Below are positions 29,009 to 37,531 of a stretch of DNA of 64,000 bases, piece after piece (the stretch's first letter is position 1; every line of letters begins with the position of its first letter). The DNA lies in assembly GCF_009711415.1 (NCBI RefSeq), contig NZ_SMLZ01000116.1, positions 189,000 through 252,999 on the forward strand. The letters are read 5' to 3'. The position numbers and the translations under genes were made by a program. The notes under the pieces are model-generated. The model made no database searches and was not told where the DNA came from. It saw nothing but the letters and a program-made list of their open reading frames with translations. The DNA is from Roseibium denhamense (GTDB taxonomy: Bacteria; Pseudomonadota; Alphaproteobacteria; Rhizobiales; Stappiaceae).

Positions 29009-29689
29009 ATGCAAGAAATGCCGCCAATTACCATCGATGTCGTATCTGACGTGATGTGCCCATGGTGCTTTATTGGAAAGCGCCGGCTTGAGGCCGCCAT
29101 TCGCGCGGTGCCGGATCTCGACATCCAGGTCCGTTGGCATCCGTTTCAGCTGGACAGCACACTCCCGAAAACCGGCAAGGACCGGCAGCAATATCTCAAT
29201 GACAAGTTCGGAGGAGCTGACCGGGCCCGTCATGTCTATAGCCAGATCGAGCTGGCCGGCAAATCGGAAGGAATCGATTTTGCATTCGACAAGATCAAGC
29301 TGTCGCCGAATACACTGGATTGCCACAGGTTGATCCTTTGGTCGCGTGCGGACGATCTTCAGGACGAGGTTGTCGAGCTTCTGTTTCGCGCGTATTTCCT
29401 CAATGGAGAAAACCTGGCCGATGCCAAGGTTCTGGTGCGCATTTCCGAAGAAGCGGGCATGCAATCGGATCTCGTGGAACATTTGCTCGCGACAGAGACA
29501 GATCTCGACAAGACGCGGCAGCAGATAGAAAAGGCCCAGGAAAGCGGCGTGACTGGGGTGCCTTGCTTTATCATCGACAGCCGGTTTGTGGTGGCAGGTG
29601 CAGAAAAACCGGAGACCCTCGCCGCCGCCCTGACCCATGCCAATGAAACCCGCACGAGTGCAGATATGCCGTCCTTCGGGTCCAGCTAG
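29009..29689 (+). CDS. FrnE-like DsbA-family oxidoreductase
   Basis: This is a 226-residue thioredoxin-fold protein of the DsbA/FrnE branch. The redox motif CPWC lies at residues 17-20 right after the first strand (IDVVSDVMCPWCFIGKR), followed by the helical insertion and the cis-proline loop in TGVPCFII near residue 185. There is no signal peptide, so it acts in the cytoplasm, as FrnE proteins do. The likely role is thiol-disulfide exchange under oxidative stress. Confidence 0.88.
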   Translation: MQEMPPITIDVVSDVMCPWCFIGKRRLEAAIRAVPDLDIQVRWHPFQLDSTLPKTGKDRQQYLNDKFGGADRARHVYSQIELAGKSEGIDFAFDKIKLSPNTLDCHRLILWSRADDLQDEVVELLFRAYFLNGENLADAKVLVRISEEAGMQSDLVEHLLATETDLDKTRQQIEKAQESGVTGVPCFIIDSRFVVAGAEKPETLAAALTHANETRTSADMPSFGSS

Positions 29690-30163
29690 GGCTCAACTTC
29701 TTGCCTTATTTCGTAGCCCCGCCCCCTCATCCGCGGGTTTCTGCGGGCGCCTCCAGATCTTGTTAACCGTCTCAGGCACAAGCGGTAAAAAACAAACGCC
29801 AAATTTTTGACAAGAATTAACACGCATAGCGCGAATATGAGCCCGGAGTCGCGTCAGCCGGTTATCAATTAAGTAGTTTTCTGGATGAAGCATCGATCAC
29901 GCTCGAGTGATTTTTCTTGCATAGCGGCTTTTGAGCCACACCTATTAACAGAAAGTAGCCAGAAACACGTCAATTTGTGATGTTTGTTACACCCATTCAA
30001 CGGATTGAGGTGCGATAATGGCAAAATCGTGACTGTGCAGTGGAGACACCTTCGCAAGAAGCCGAATAAGAACAAGCGATTGCGATCAATGAGCTCAAAA
30101 TGAGCCAAGTTAATATGCTCCTAGCGCGGTGATGTTTGGTTGTATGAGCCTTGGGAGGCGAAT
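29690..30163. other. 474-base intergenic region, no gene seen
   Basis: This stretch is visibly AT-richer than its surroundings and holds no frame with coding character. I see no tRNA, no clear terminator after the FrnE gene and no convincing promoter. It may carry regulatory sites for the secreted protein gene that follows. Confidence 0.5.
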
Positions 30164-30763
30164 ATGCAACGGAATACCAGAGCAGGAACTATTGCGCTTG
30201 GCCTCATCATTGCCCTGGCGGGCAGCGCAACTGCGGCCCCACTGCCGCAGGAAACTATTACGATCCCGGATGACCGGCTGGCAGTGACAGTCGCCTCCGC
30301 TAGCCTTGATCAGGTTGACCCGCTGGAAAGCGAGTTCACAATTTGGGTTGGTGAGATCGAACTCGAGGGGCGAAAAACCGTTTGGGTAGAATTGATCGAT
30401 TCCTACGGAGAGGTCATCTACGATTCGGAAGTAAACCGGAATGAGACCCATCTGTTGCCTGACGGACGTGCTGTCGTTGTCCGCGCAATGGCGCCAGAAA
30501 CAGCTGTTGCGGGCAAGGACGAATCCCGTCTTGTGCTTGATGGAGCTCTTACCGTGACCCGCCGTGTCGTCAATGACGCTGCCGGTGCTACAACTGTCGA
30601 ACTTATTGAAACCGGAACCGAAGCACCTGCAAAGCGCGGGACCATGCTTCAAGTTGCCGATTTCGGTCAGATGGTCTGGGAGCGCGTAGTGGCGTTTTTT
30701 GATGCAGCGGGCACCCGGGTCAAGGTCGCCTGGAACTGGATTGTCGACACACTCCAGGCCTGA
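30164..30763 (+). CDS. secreted protein of unknown function
   Basis: I do not recognise this 199-residue protein. ATG 30164 is set by a strong GGGAGG ribosome site five bases upstream. A Sec signal peptide (IALGLIIALAGSATAA) covers about residues 7-25. The mature part is acidic and beta-rich in appearance (VWVELIDSYGEVIYDSEV) with no cysteine, then an amphipathic helical C-terminus with three tryptophans. It is followed by a strong stem-loop, so it is probably a single-gene unit. Its neighbours do not suggest a role. Confidence 0.7.
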   Translation: MQRNTRAGTIALGLIIALAGSATAAPLPQETITIPDDRLAVTVASASLDQVDPLESEFTIWVGEIELEGRKTVWVELIDSYGEVIYDSEVNRNETHLLPDGRAVVVRAMAPETAVAGKDESRLVLDGALTVTRRVVNDAAGATTVELIETGTEAPAKRGTMLQVADFGQMVWERVVAFFDAAGTRVKVAWNWIVDTLQA

Positions 30764-30786
30764 CACTTGTATCGAAAACACGATTT

Positions 30787-30813
30787 GAGCCAGCGGTCGC
30801 GCACCGCTGGCTC
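30787..30813 (+). terminator. stem-loop, probable terminator
   Basis: A perfect 11-base inverted repeat (30787-30797 and 30803-30813) with a five-base loop lies 24 bases after the stop codon of the secreted protein gene. The following T-run is poor, so termination may be partial. Confidence 0.6.
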
Positions 30814-30939
30814 ACGCATTTAAAGTTGGCATCCATCACACGCGGTAACGGTCACGTGAGCGGCTTTTTTCGCCTTCGCGGAAAGGTGCCGGTTTTTTCT
30901 TCTTCAAGTGAATTTTTCCATTACTTTCAGAATGCTGCA

Positions 30940-30968
30940 TGATCTAATCCATCCTACAGAACGTAACC
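30940..30968 (+). promoter_or_regulatory. candidate ECF sigma-E type promoter for the cfa operon
   Basis: TGATCT at 30940-30945 is followed after exactly 18 bases by TAACC at 30964-30968, 66 bases before the FAD oxidoreductase start. This resembles, as I remember them, the TGATC-type -35 and TA-type -10 elements of Rhodobacter RpoE (singlet-oxygen sigma factor) promoters. The same arrangement is found before the ChrR-like gene. Confidence 0.42.
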
Positions 30969-31034
30969 GAGCTGTAATTGAAACATGGCGCGCGCAGTTA
31001 GCGTTATATCGCCCGTTAATACAAAGGATTGGAT

Positions 31035-32333
31035 ATGCGTATTGCCGTCATCGGCTCTGGGATCTCCGGAAACAGCGCAGCATGGGCACTTTGCAACAAT
31101 CATGATGTGGTCATTTATGAAAAGCGCGGCCGGACCGGCGGACACAGCGCAACAGCCGATATTCACTATGACGGTCAAAGCATGTCGGTCGACACCGGCT
31201 TCATCGTCTATAACGAGCTCAACTATCCGAATTTCACCGCCCTACTTGATCATTTAGGCGTCGCGACGGAAATCAGCGACATGAGCTTTTCATTGTCGGC
31301 GGACAACGGGAAGCTTGAATGGTGCGGTGACAACCTGAACAGCATTTTTGCCCAGCGGCAAAACCTTGTCTCCATCCGGTTCCTCCGGATGCTCCGGGAC
31401 ATTTTCCGCTTCAACAAAAGTGCGGTTATCGACCTCAAAAACGGCTCGCTCGCAGGACAAACCCTGGGCGGCTACCTGCGCGACGAAGGCTATTCCGACG
31501 GCTTCATCAACGACTATCTGCTGGCTATGGGTGCTGCAATCTGGTCCACGCCAATCAATGAAATGCGCGCCTATCCCGCAGAGAGTTTTGTTTCCTTTTT
31601 CGACAATCACAGACTGCTATCGCTCGACCGCCAGCTTTGGCGCACGGTCTCTGGCGGCAGCCGGAACTACGTTGCAAAACTCCTGGAGCCGCTGGCGGGC
31701 AAAATCCGGCTTGCAAGCCCAGTGACCCGGATTGTGCGTGAAGGCGGACAGGTTCACGTAACCGACAGTTCAGGCCATGTCGACACATTCGATCATGTGA
31801 TCCTGGCGAGCCATACCGACCAGAGCCTCGCCATGCTCGGGGACCCGAGCGAACAGGAACGCGAAATTCTGTCAGCGATCCGCTACCGGCCCAACGAGGT
31901 TTATCTGCATCGGGACGAGCAGCTCATGCCGAAGCGCAAGAAAGTGTGGGCGTCCTGGAACTACATGTCCGACCGTGAGGCGGGTGAAACAAAGGACGTA
32001 ACAGTCAGCTACTGGATGAACCGGCTTCAAAATCTTGACCGCCGCAAACCGGTCTTCGTCACGCTGAACCCGTTCCAGCCGCCCCGGGACGATATGACAT
32101 TCGAAAAATATGTTTATGACCACCCGCAGTTTGATGCGGCGGCTTTGAATGCAAAACGCAGGCTGGACGAAATCCAAGGCAAGAACAACACATGGTTCTG
32201 CGGTGCATGGACCGGGCATGGCTTTCATGAGGACGGTCTGAAGTCCGGCCTGGCGGTTGCGAAAGCTCTTGGCGCTGAATTGCCTTGGGAAAGCGGTTCG
32301 GCGAATACTTATGTACTGGACGCTGCCGAATGA
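31035..32333 (+). CDS. FAD-dependent oxidoreductase of the cfa operon
   Basis: This is a 432-residue amine-oxidase-like flavoprotein. ATG 31035 has AGGA seven bases upstream; a TTG two codons earlier is unlikely. The N-terminus holds the dinucleotide-binding MRIAVIGSGISGNSAAW and then RTGGHSAT, typical of this family. The C-terminal FAD-binding segment is FCGAWTGHGFHEDGLKSG. In many bacteria it is encoded with DUF1365 and cyclopropane-fatty-acid synthase genes, exactly as here. It probably acts on unsaturated or methylated membrane acyl chains; the precise reaction is not known to me for this protein. Its end overlaps the next start as ATGA. Confidence 0.87.
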   Translation: MRIAVIGSGISGNSAAWALCNNHDVVIYEKRGRTGGHSATADIHYDGQSMSVDTGFIVYNELNYPNFTALLDHLGVATEISDMSFSLSADNGKLEWCGDNLNSIFAQRQNLVSIRFLRMLRDIFRFNKSAVIDLKNGSLAGQTLGGYLRDEGYSDGFINDYLLAMGAAIWSTPINEMRAYPAESFVSFFDNHRLLSLDRQLWRTVSGGSRNYVAKLLEPLAGKIRLASPVTRIVREGGQVHVTDSSGHVDTFDHVILASHTDQSLAMLGDPSEQEREILSAIRYRPNEVYLHRDEQLMPKRKKVWASWNYMSDREAGETKDVTVSYWMNRLQNLDRRKPVFVTLNPFQPPRDDMTFEKYVYDHPQFDAAALNAKRRLDEIQGKNNTWFCGAWTGHGFHEDGLKSGLAVAKALGAELPWESGSANTYVLDAAE

Positions 32334-33208
32334 CGTCGCATACCTCTGCGAGCACAATGCGTGAAAACGGGCCTGCCCCGGACCCTGCGCTTGTGCTCTA
32401 CAGCGGTTCTGTCATGCATCACCGGATGAAGCCGGCCGAACACCGCTTCAGTTACTCGGTTTTTTCGATCCTGGTTGATCTCGATCGGCTCAAAGACGCT
32501 GCAAGATCGAGCATGCTGTTCTCCGTCAACCGGTTCAACTTCATGTCGCTGCATGTGAAAGATCATGGCCCGCGGGACGGAAGCGATCTACGTGCTCATG
32601 TCGAAGGGCTGCTCTTGGAAAAGGGCATTCCGGCGCCGCACCGGATCCTCATGCTCGCCTATCCCAGACTTCTGGGATATGGCTTCAACCCGCTCACAGT
32701 CTACTATGCTTATGACGCACAGAACGTGTTAACCGCGCTTGTCTATGAGGTCCGCAACACGTTCGGTGGTCAGCACACCTATGTGGCACCGATTGAAAAC
32801 GGCCAACGGACCGATGCCGGCATACGCCAGGAGCAGGACAAGGAATTCTATGTATCGCCCTTCATCCCGATGAAGCAGCGGTATTTTTTTAGAATGCTCC
32901 CTCCCGGCCGGTCCGTGCGTGTCCGGATTCTCGAAAAGGATGCGGACGGACCGCTCCTGTCCGCGACATTTGCCGGCGAACAAAAACCGGCAACCACAGC
33001 TCAAATCTTCCGCGAGTGTATTCGCGTTCCGCTGCTGACGTTCAAAGTCATGGCAGCGATCCATTGGGAGGCCTTTAAAATCTGGCGCAAGCGTGTACCA
33101 TTTGTTCCCAGGCGTGGAGCGAATGTTGCGGGTGGGCCTTCGCAGACTGCAAATCTTCACATGCCATTGGCATCAAATCCGATTAACAATCAAGAGGTTC
33201 GGTCATGA
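32330..33208 (+). CDS. DUF1365 domain protein
   Basis: This 292-residue protein belongs to DUF1365, a family of unknown function nearly always encoded between an FAD oxidoreductase and a cyclopropane synthase. The start at ATG 32330 overlaps the upstream stop as ATGA, and its own stop overlaps the cfa start in the same way, so the three proteins are translationally coupled. Family segments visible are SGSVMHHRMKPAEHRFSYSVF, YPRLLGYGFNPLTVYYAYD, and KEFYVSPFIPM. No catalytic motif is established. Confidence 0.87.
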   Translation: MTSHTSASTMRENGPAPDPALVLYSGSVMHHRMKPAEHRFSYSVFSILVDLDRLKDAARSSMLFSVNRFNFMSLHVKDHGPRDGSDLRAHVEGLLLEKGIPAPHRILMLAYPRLLGYGFNPLTVYYAYDAQNVLTALVYEVRNTFGGQHTYVAPIENGQRTDAGIRQEQDKEFYVSPFIPMKQRYFFRMLPPGRSVRVRILEKDADGPLLSATFAGEQKPATTAQIFRECIRVPLLTFKVMAAIHWEAFKIWRKRVPFVPRRGANVAGGPSQTANLHMPLASNPINNQEVRS

Positions 33209-34434
33209 ATGAGCCTGTTGTGCTGTCTCCTTCCAACTTCCGACGGGAACTGAAGGGTGCGCCACGAATTGCCAAGATGGCAGCAAGCCTAGCGGTCAAG
33301 ATCCGTTACGGCCAACTCGACATAACCTTTCCGGACGGCCGGAACTTCCGGATATTGGGCACTGAGCCGGGTCCGGCAGGTGTTCTTAAAATCCACGACT
33401 GGCGTTTTTTCAAAATGGTCGTGAAATCCGGCGACGTAGGCGTCGGCGAAGCCTTTATGGCGGGGTACTGGTCATCTCCGGATGTAACCACGTTCCTGGA
33501 GGTTTTCTGCCTGAACCAGGAATCCACCATGGAGGCGCTGCAAGGCCAGCCCTTGACCCGGCTCCTTCTGTCGGTCCGGCACTGGCTCAACAGAAACACC
33601 AAGAAAGGCTCCAAACGGAACATCTCCGCGCACTACGACCTTGGAAATGCCTTTTATCAGGAGTGGCTCGATCCTTCGATGACCTACTCTTCTGCGGTCT
33701 ACAGCAACGAAACCAATGACCTGGAACAGGCACAACGCCAAAAATACGAGCTCCTTGCCCGGCAGACGGGGATCGAGCCCGGGCACAGTGTTCTGGAGAT
33801 CGGATGTGGCTGGGGCGGATTTGCCGAATATGTTGCCAAGAATGTCGGTGCGAATGTGCGGGCGCTGACTATCTCCCGGGAGCAGTTTGAATATGCCCAG
33901 GAGCGGATCTTCAAAGCCGGCTTGAACGAAAAAGTCGACGTCGTATTCCAGGATTACCGCGATGAAAAAGGCATTTACGACCGGATTGCGTCCATCGAGA
34001 TGTTTGAGGCAGTTGGTGAGAAATACTGGGCGACCTATTTCCGCCAGGTTGCCCAGTGTTTGAAGCCGGGTGGCAAGGCCGGTCTGCAAATCATCACCAT
34101 TCAGGACACCATGTTCGACGACTACAGGCGCGGCACCGACTTCATTCAGCGGTACATCTTTCCCGGCGGTATGCTGCCGCCCCCTGGAAAGCTGGCGGAG
34201 CTGGGAAAATCAATCGGACTGGATCTGGCGGAACAGACCATTTTTGGCCAGGATTACGCCCGTACCCTATCCGAATGGCGGCAGCGTTTCCGCCAGGCGT
34301 GGCCCAACATCCGGCCCTTGGGGTTTGACGAACGTTTCAAACGGCTTTGGGAATTCTATCTGCATTATTGTGAAGCCGGTTTCCGGGCCGGTAACATCGA
34401 TGTACGGCAGATGGTTTATGTCAAACCCGCCTGA
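33205..34434 (+). CDS. cfa: cyclopropane-fatty-acyl-phospholipid synthase family methyltransferase
   Basis: This 409-residue enzyme transfers a methyl or methylene group from S-adenosylmethionine to double bonds of membrane phospholipid chains. The SAM-binding motif EIGCGWGGFAEY lies near residues 197-208, preceded by the SAHYDLGN-type segment (ISAHYDLGNAFYQ) and the active-site MTYSSA loop. The QRYIFPGGMLP and HYARTL-like (DYARTLSEWRQRF) segments also fit. The N-terminal 110 residues form the usual lipid-binding domain. The gene closes the three-gene operon and is followed by a terminator. Confidence 0.93.
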   Translation: MNEPVVLSPSNFRRELKGAPRIAKMAASLAVKIRYGQLDITFPDGRNFRILGTEPGPAGVLKIHDWRFFKMVVKSGDVGVGEAFMAGYWSSPDVTTFLEVFCLNQESTMEALQGQPLTRLLLSVRHWLNRNTKKGSKRNISAHYDLGNAFYQEWLDPSMTYSSAVYSNETNDLEQAQRQKYELLARQTGIEPGHSVLEIGCGWGGFAEYVAKNVGANVRALTISREQFEYAQERIFKAGLNEKVDVVFQDYRDEKGIYDRIASIEMFEAVGEKYWATYFRQVAQCLKPGGKAGLQIITIQDTMFDDYRRGTDFIQRYIFPGGMLPPPGKLAELGKSIGLDLAEQTIFGQDYARTLSEWRQRFRQAWPNIRPLGFDERFKRLWEFYLHYCEAGFRAGNIDVRQMVYVKPA

Positions 34435-34460
34435 ACTTTCCTAACAGCGAACGAGCAAAC

Positions 34461-34485
34461 GGCCGGAAATCATCCGGCCATTTTT
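34461..34485 (+). terminator. rho-independent terminator after cfa
   Basis: A perfect seven-base stem (34461-34467 with 34473-34479, all G/C plus one A/T pair), a five-base loop and a run of five T residues follow the cfa stop codon by 27 bases. Confidence 0.88.
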
Positions 34486-34552
34486 CTTGAGCATAGGGCG
34501 TTTTGTCGGAAGCGCCCAAAGATGCTCACGCACTTCAAGGTTGATCAGTTTT

Positions 34553-34582
34553 GGGCGGTAAATCGAGTTCGATTTATCGCCC
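34553..34582. repeat. long inverted repeat between convergent genes
   Basis: Two 14-base arms (34553-34566 and 34569-34582) pair with a single G-U position. It lies between the cfa terminator and the end of the SDR gene. No T-run flanks it on either side. It may act as an RNA end-stabilising or terminating hairpin for the SDR transcript. Confidence 0.5.
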
Positions 34583-34640
34583 GATTGTCTGAGCGGTCCT
34601 TCATATTTGTGGGTTTGGCGCTCGGACCACCTGCTGGTGT

Positions 34641-35438
34641 CTATTTCTTGTCCCAGCCGGTGGTTCTGCGGACGATCGCGAAATAGGCACGATAGGGCAA
34701 ATGCTGAAGAAATTTTAGCTGCCGCACAAATGCTGCCGGAAAGGCAATCTCAAAGCGCTTGGGATCGGCTAGGCCCTTGCGGATCTGACGCACGGCTTCT
34801 GCCGGTGAGATCAGATGGGGCATTGGAAACGGATTTGATTTGGTTGCTGGCGTGTCTACAAATCCGGGGTTAATCACCTGTATCCGGATTCCTGCCCGGT
34901 CAAGATCGAACTTGAGAGCTTCTGCCATATTGATGAGGCCGGCTTTCGTCGCGCCATAAGCGGCTGATGTGGGGAGGCCGCGATATCCGGCAACGCTGGA
35001 CACGATGGCAATCTGCCCCTGCCCGGCGTCCTTCATGCTCTCTAGTGCCGGGAACAAAACGTTCACCGTGCCGAGCAGATTGACATCGAAACTCCTCCGG
35101 TAAGCTTCGATATCCGAATCCAGTCCATCTTGGGGAAGATAAATGCCGGCATTTGCGATCAAAAGCGCGATCGGGCCAAGTTCGGACCGGATGCTGGCAG
35201 CGTGCGCCGCCATGGTTTCGGTCTCCGAAACGTCACCCGGATAAGGCACAATCCGCCCCTTGAGCGAGACCGCCTTTTCTTCCAGCTCTGTGAGAGGCTC
35301 TTTGGACCTCGCCGTTACCGCGACGGTCCATCCGTCCCGGGCAAGATCAAGCGCCAATTCGCAACCGATCCCTGAGCTTGCGCCCGTTACCCACGCGCAG
35401 CCGTCAGAAAGAGACGCAACATATTGATTTGAGGGCAA
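34641..35438 (-). CDS. SDR-family NAD(P)-dependent oxidoreductase
   Basis: This is a 265-residue classical short-chain dehydrogenase. The cofactor motif TGASSGIG lies at residues 18-25, NAG at 96-98, and the catalytic YxxxK is Y161-K165 with the serine in IVSSVAG. The substrate is unknown. It lies 59 bases downstream of the ChrR-like cupin gene on the same strand. SDR genes often accompany cfa/DUF1365 sets in alphaproteobacteria, so a lipid- or aldehyde-related role under oxidative stress is a fair guess. Confidence 0.88.
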   Translation of the reverse strand: MPSNQYVASLSDGCAWVTGASSGIGCELALDLARDGWTVAVTARSKEPLTELEEKAVSLKGRIVPYPGDVSETETMAAHAASIRSELGPIALLIANAGIYLPQDGLDSDIEAYRRSFDVNLLGTVNVLFPALESMKDAGQGQIAIVSSVAGYRGLPTSAAYGATKAGLINMAEALKFDLDRAGIRIQVINPGFVDTPATKSNPFPMPHLISPAEAVRQIRKGLADPKRFEIAFPAAFVRQLKFLQHLPYRAYFAIVRRTTGWDKK

Positions 35439-35497
35439 AATACTCTCCGTTGGGTGTTTTCAGTGTCTACGCACTCACCCAAAGGACCAGATCTTTT

Positions 35498-36163
35498 TTA
35501 GCGCATAAAGGGCGCGAACCAGCGTCCAACTGGACCGGTCAGTTCCAAGCGGCCTGCTGTGACCGCAAAGCAAATGCAGTCTTCGCCTGCATCCGCAATC
35601 GGGCGGTGGTCGACGTCGCCATCGGCAAAAGCAACATCACCCGCGACGTAGTGGTCGTCCTCATCCTGGAAGCCGCCCTGAAGAACAAGTGTCAATTCTG
35701 TGCCATGGTGCGTATGCGATGGCATCGCACGCCCGGCACGTACCCAGAGCAAGCTTGTGGAACACCCGTCGATTTCGCCGAACTTGCACTCCTTCACGCC
35801 AGGAAGAAGTGTCTTCCAGGGCAAGGAGTCCATTGACGTTCCGACGATTGACCGAAGGCTTTGCGGAACTGGGGAATTATCATTCCCAGCATCCACAGGC
35901 ACCACGGTATTTGTTGCTGTCGGCAGCGCCTCATCGAAAATCGCATCCAGGATCGCGTCCCGGCTGGAAAGTGGCACGCCGTCGGCATCATCCAGCCCCA
36001 CGCCGCCGAGCGCCTCAAGAGATGACACGTATCCACGGTTGGATCCGTTCAACTCCAGATGAGCACCCACCAGCGCTTGCGCCGGATATGACAGGCTACC
36101 AGCCGCATAACCGGCCAGAAGTTCATCCATTCCTGTCACGTGATTTTCCATTACCGCTCTCAT
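35498..36163 (-). CDS. ChrR-like cupin protein, orphan, zinc cysteines lost
   Basis: This 221-residue protein is built like ChrR, the anti-sigma factor of RpoE in Rhodobacter. It has a short N-terminal anti-sigma domain (residues 1-85) and a C-terminal cupin (110-221). The cupin keeps the metal residues in HTHHGTE and the later DHRP. In the N-terminal domain the pattern HLxLCxxC has become HLELNGSN (residues 35-42), so both zinc cysteines are asparagine, while the first histidine remains. No sigma factor gene lies upstream, although rpoE-chrR pairs are normally adjacent. It may therefore no longer be a zinc-dependent anti-sigma factor. Confidence 0.83.
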   Translation of the reverse strand: MRAVMENHVTGMDELLAGYAAGSLSYPAQALVGAHLELNGSNRGYVSSLEALGGVGLDDADGVPLSSRDAILDAIFDEALPTATNTVVPVDAGNDNSPVPQSLRSIVGTSMDSLPWKTLLPGVKECKFGEIDGCSTSLLWVRAGRAMPSHTHHGTELTLVLQGGFQDEDDHYVAGDVAFADGDVDHRPIADAGEDCICFAVTAGRLELTGPVGRWFAPFMR

Positions 36164-36466
36164 TGTTCCCTAGAGCCTTTCGTTATACCTAATGGCACTA
36201 CGAGCTTCGATCTACGTCAGATCATCTTTGTCACTATAAATACCGGAAATAGAATTCTAAACTAGATCCTTCCGCGATTAACTCTTGCTCCATTTTCAAT
36301 GGTTTGAAAGAAATTCCGAAGCAAAACGCCATGGGCTGATTGGTAATACGGCCACGCCATCCTACATTGCACGCTTGAACAGCATGGCAGGGGCGATTAG
36401 CGTCCTAACCATCAGAACACATTGAAACTCCGGACTTAACCGGGCCACACATACTGGATCCAAACT
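36164..36466. other. 303-base divergent intergenic region
   Basis: This gap separates the ChrR-like gene from cysK. I looked for an rpoE-type sigma gene or a remnant of one in both strands and saw none. Apart from the candidate promoter at 36196-36224 nothing is recognised. A 3' portion near 36300 is AT-rich and could hold the cysK promoter. Confidence 0.5.
36196..36224 (-). promoter_or_regulatory. candidate ECF sigma-E type promoter for the ChrR-like/SDR unit
   Basis: On the minus strand TGATCT (36224-36219) is followed after 18 bases by TAGTG (36200-36196), 32 bases before the start of the ChrR-like gene. The -35 hexamer and spacing are identical to those of the motif before the cfa operon, which supports shared control. 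Confidence 0.38.
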
Positions 36467-37501
36467 ATGACTGTCTCTCCCTCCGTGGTCGAAGCCATCG
36501 GCAATACACCGCTGATCCGCCTCAAGGCGCTGTCAGAGGAGACCGGCTGCGAAATTTTGGGGAAAGCCGAATTCATAAACCCCGGTCAATCGGTCAAGGA
36601 CCGGCCGGCACGGCAAATGATTCTAGAAGCGGAGAAACGCGGGCAGTTGAAGCCTGGCGGTGTGATCGTGGAAGGAACGGCCGGAAACACAGGCATCGGC
36701 CTGGCGCTTGTTGCCGGGGCACGCGGATATCGGACAGTCATCGTGATCCCTGAAACCCAGACCCAGGAAAAGAAAGACATGCTGCGGATGTGCGGCGCAG
36801 AGCTGCTGGAAGTCCCAGCCAAGCCGTTCAAGGATCCCAATAACTATCAGCATGTCGCCCGCAGGCTCGCGGAAGACCTTGCAAAGACCGAACCCAATGG
36901 TGTTCTTTTCGCCGACCAATGGAACAATCTGGACAACCGTAAAGCCCACTACACGACCACCGGTCCGGAGATTCTGTCCCAAACCGGTGGGGGCGTCGAT
37001 GCTTTCATTTGTGCTGTTGGCTCTGGCGGCACGCTCGGCGGTGTGTCCAAATATCTGCAAGAGAACAAACCAGGTGTCGTCATTGGCTGTGCGGATCCGA
37101 GAGGCGCGGCGATGCGATCTCTCTTCACAGCGGGTCAGGCTGTTGCCTCTGAAGGCGGGTCCGTTGCCGAAGGTATCGGATTAGGCCGGTCAACCGTGAT
37201 TGTGGAAGACCTGAAGATCGATCATGCCTATACGATCGGCGACGAGGAAGCTCTTCCCCTCGTGTTTCAGCTCGCAGAGCATGAGGGACTGCTCCTTGGC
37301 GGTTCATCAGCAATCAACCTGGCCGGTGCCAAGCGGCTGGCAGAGGAACTCGGCCCCGGAAAGACGATTGTGACGATCTTGTGCGATCATGGGACCCGAT
37401 CCCAATCAAAGATCTACAACCCGGCGTTCCTCCGGTCCAAAAATCTTCCGGTTCCAGGTTGGCTTGAGCGGGAAAGCCAGCTGACGCCACCCTTTGCCTG
37501 A
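36467..37501 (+). CDS. cysK: cysteine synthase A (PLP-dependent O-acetylserine sulfhydrylase type)
   Basis: This enzyme makes cysteine from O-acetylserine and sulfide. The protein has 344 residues. The PLP lysine is K44 in GQSVKDRP, the phosphate loop is EGTAGNTGIGL near residue 70, and SGGTLGGV and GGSSAIN further on complete the fold type II features. It is somewhat longer than typical CysK (about 310-325), with the extension at the C-terminus. It starts 303 bases from the ChrR-like gene and 31 bases before the cardiolipin synthase gene. Confidence 0.9.
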   Translation: MTVSPSVVEAIGNTPLIRLKALSEETGCEILGKAEFINPGQSVKDRPARQMILEAEKRGQLKPGGVIVEGTAGNTGIGLALVAGARGYRTVIVIPETQTQEKKDMLRMCGAELLEVPAKPFKDPNNYQHVARRLAEDLAKTEPNGVLFADQWNNLDNRKAHYTTTGPEILSQTGGGVDAFICAVGSGGTLGGVSKYLQENKPGVVIGCADPRGAAMRSLFTAGQAVASEGGSVAEGIGLGRSTVIVEDLKIDHAYTIGDEEALPLVFQLAEHEGLLLGGSSAINLAGAKRLAEELGPGKTIVTILCDHGTRSQSKIYNPAFLRSKNLPVPGWLERESQLTPPFA

Positions 37502-37531
37502 TGGTTCGCATGACCTTGTAGAGGGCACCCA

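Noticed and set aside
30852-30859. TCACGTGA eight-base palindrome
   Set aside because: A single short palindrome is expected by chance at this scale and no partner site was found.
36164-36466. possible rpoE gene or remnant upstream of the ChrR-like gene
   Set aside because: Neither strand shows region 2 or region 4 sigma-like sequence in the 303-base gap.
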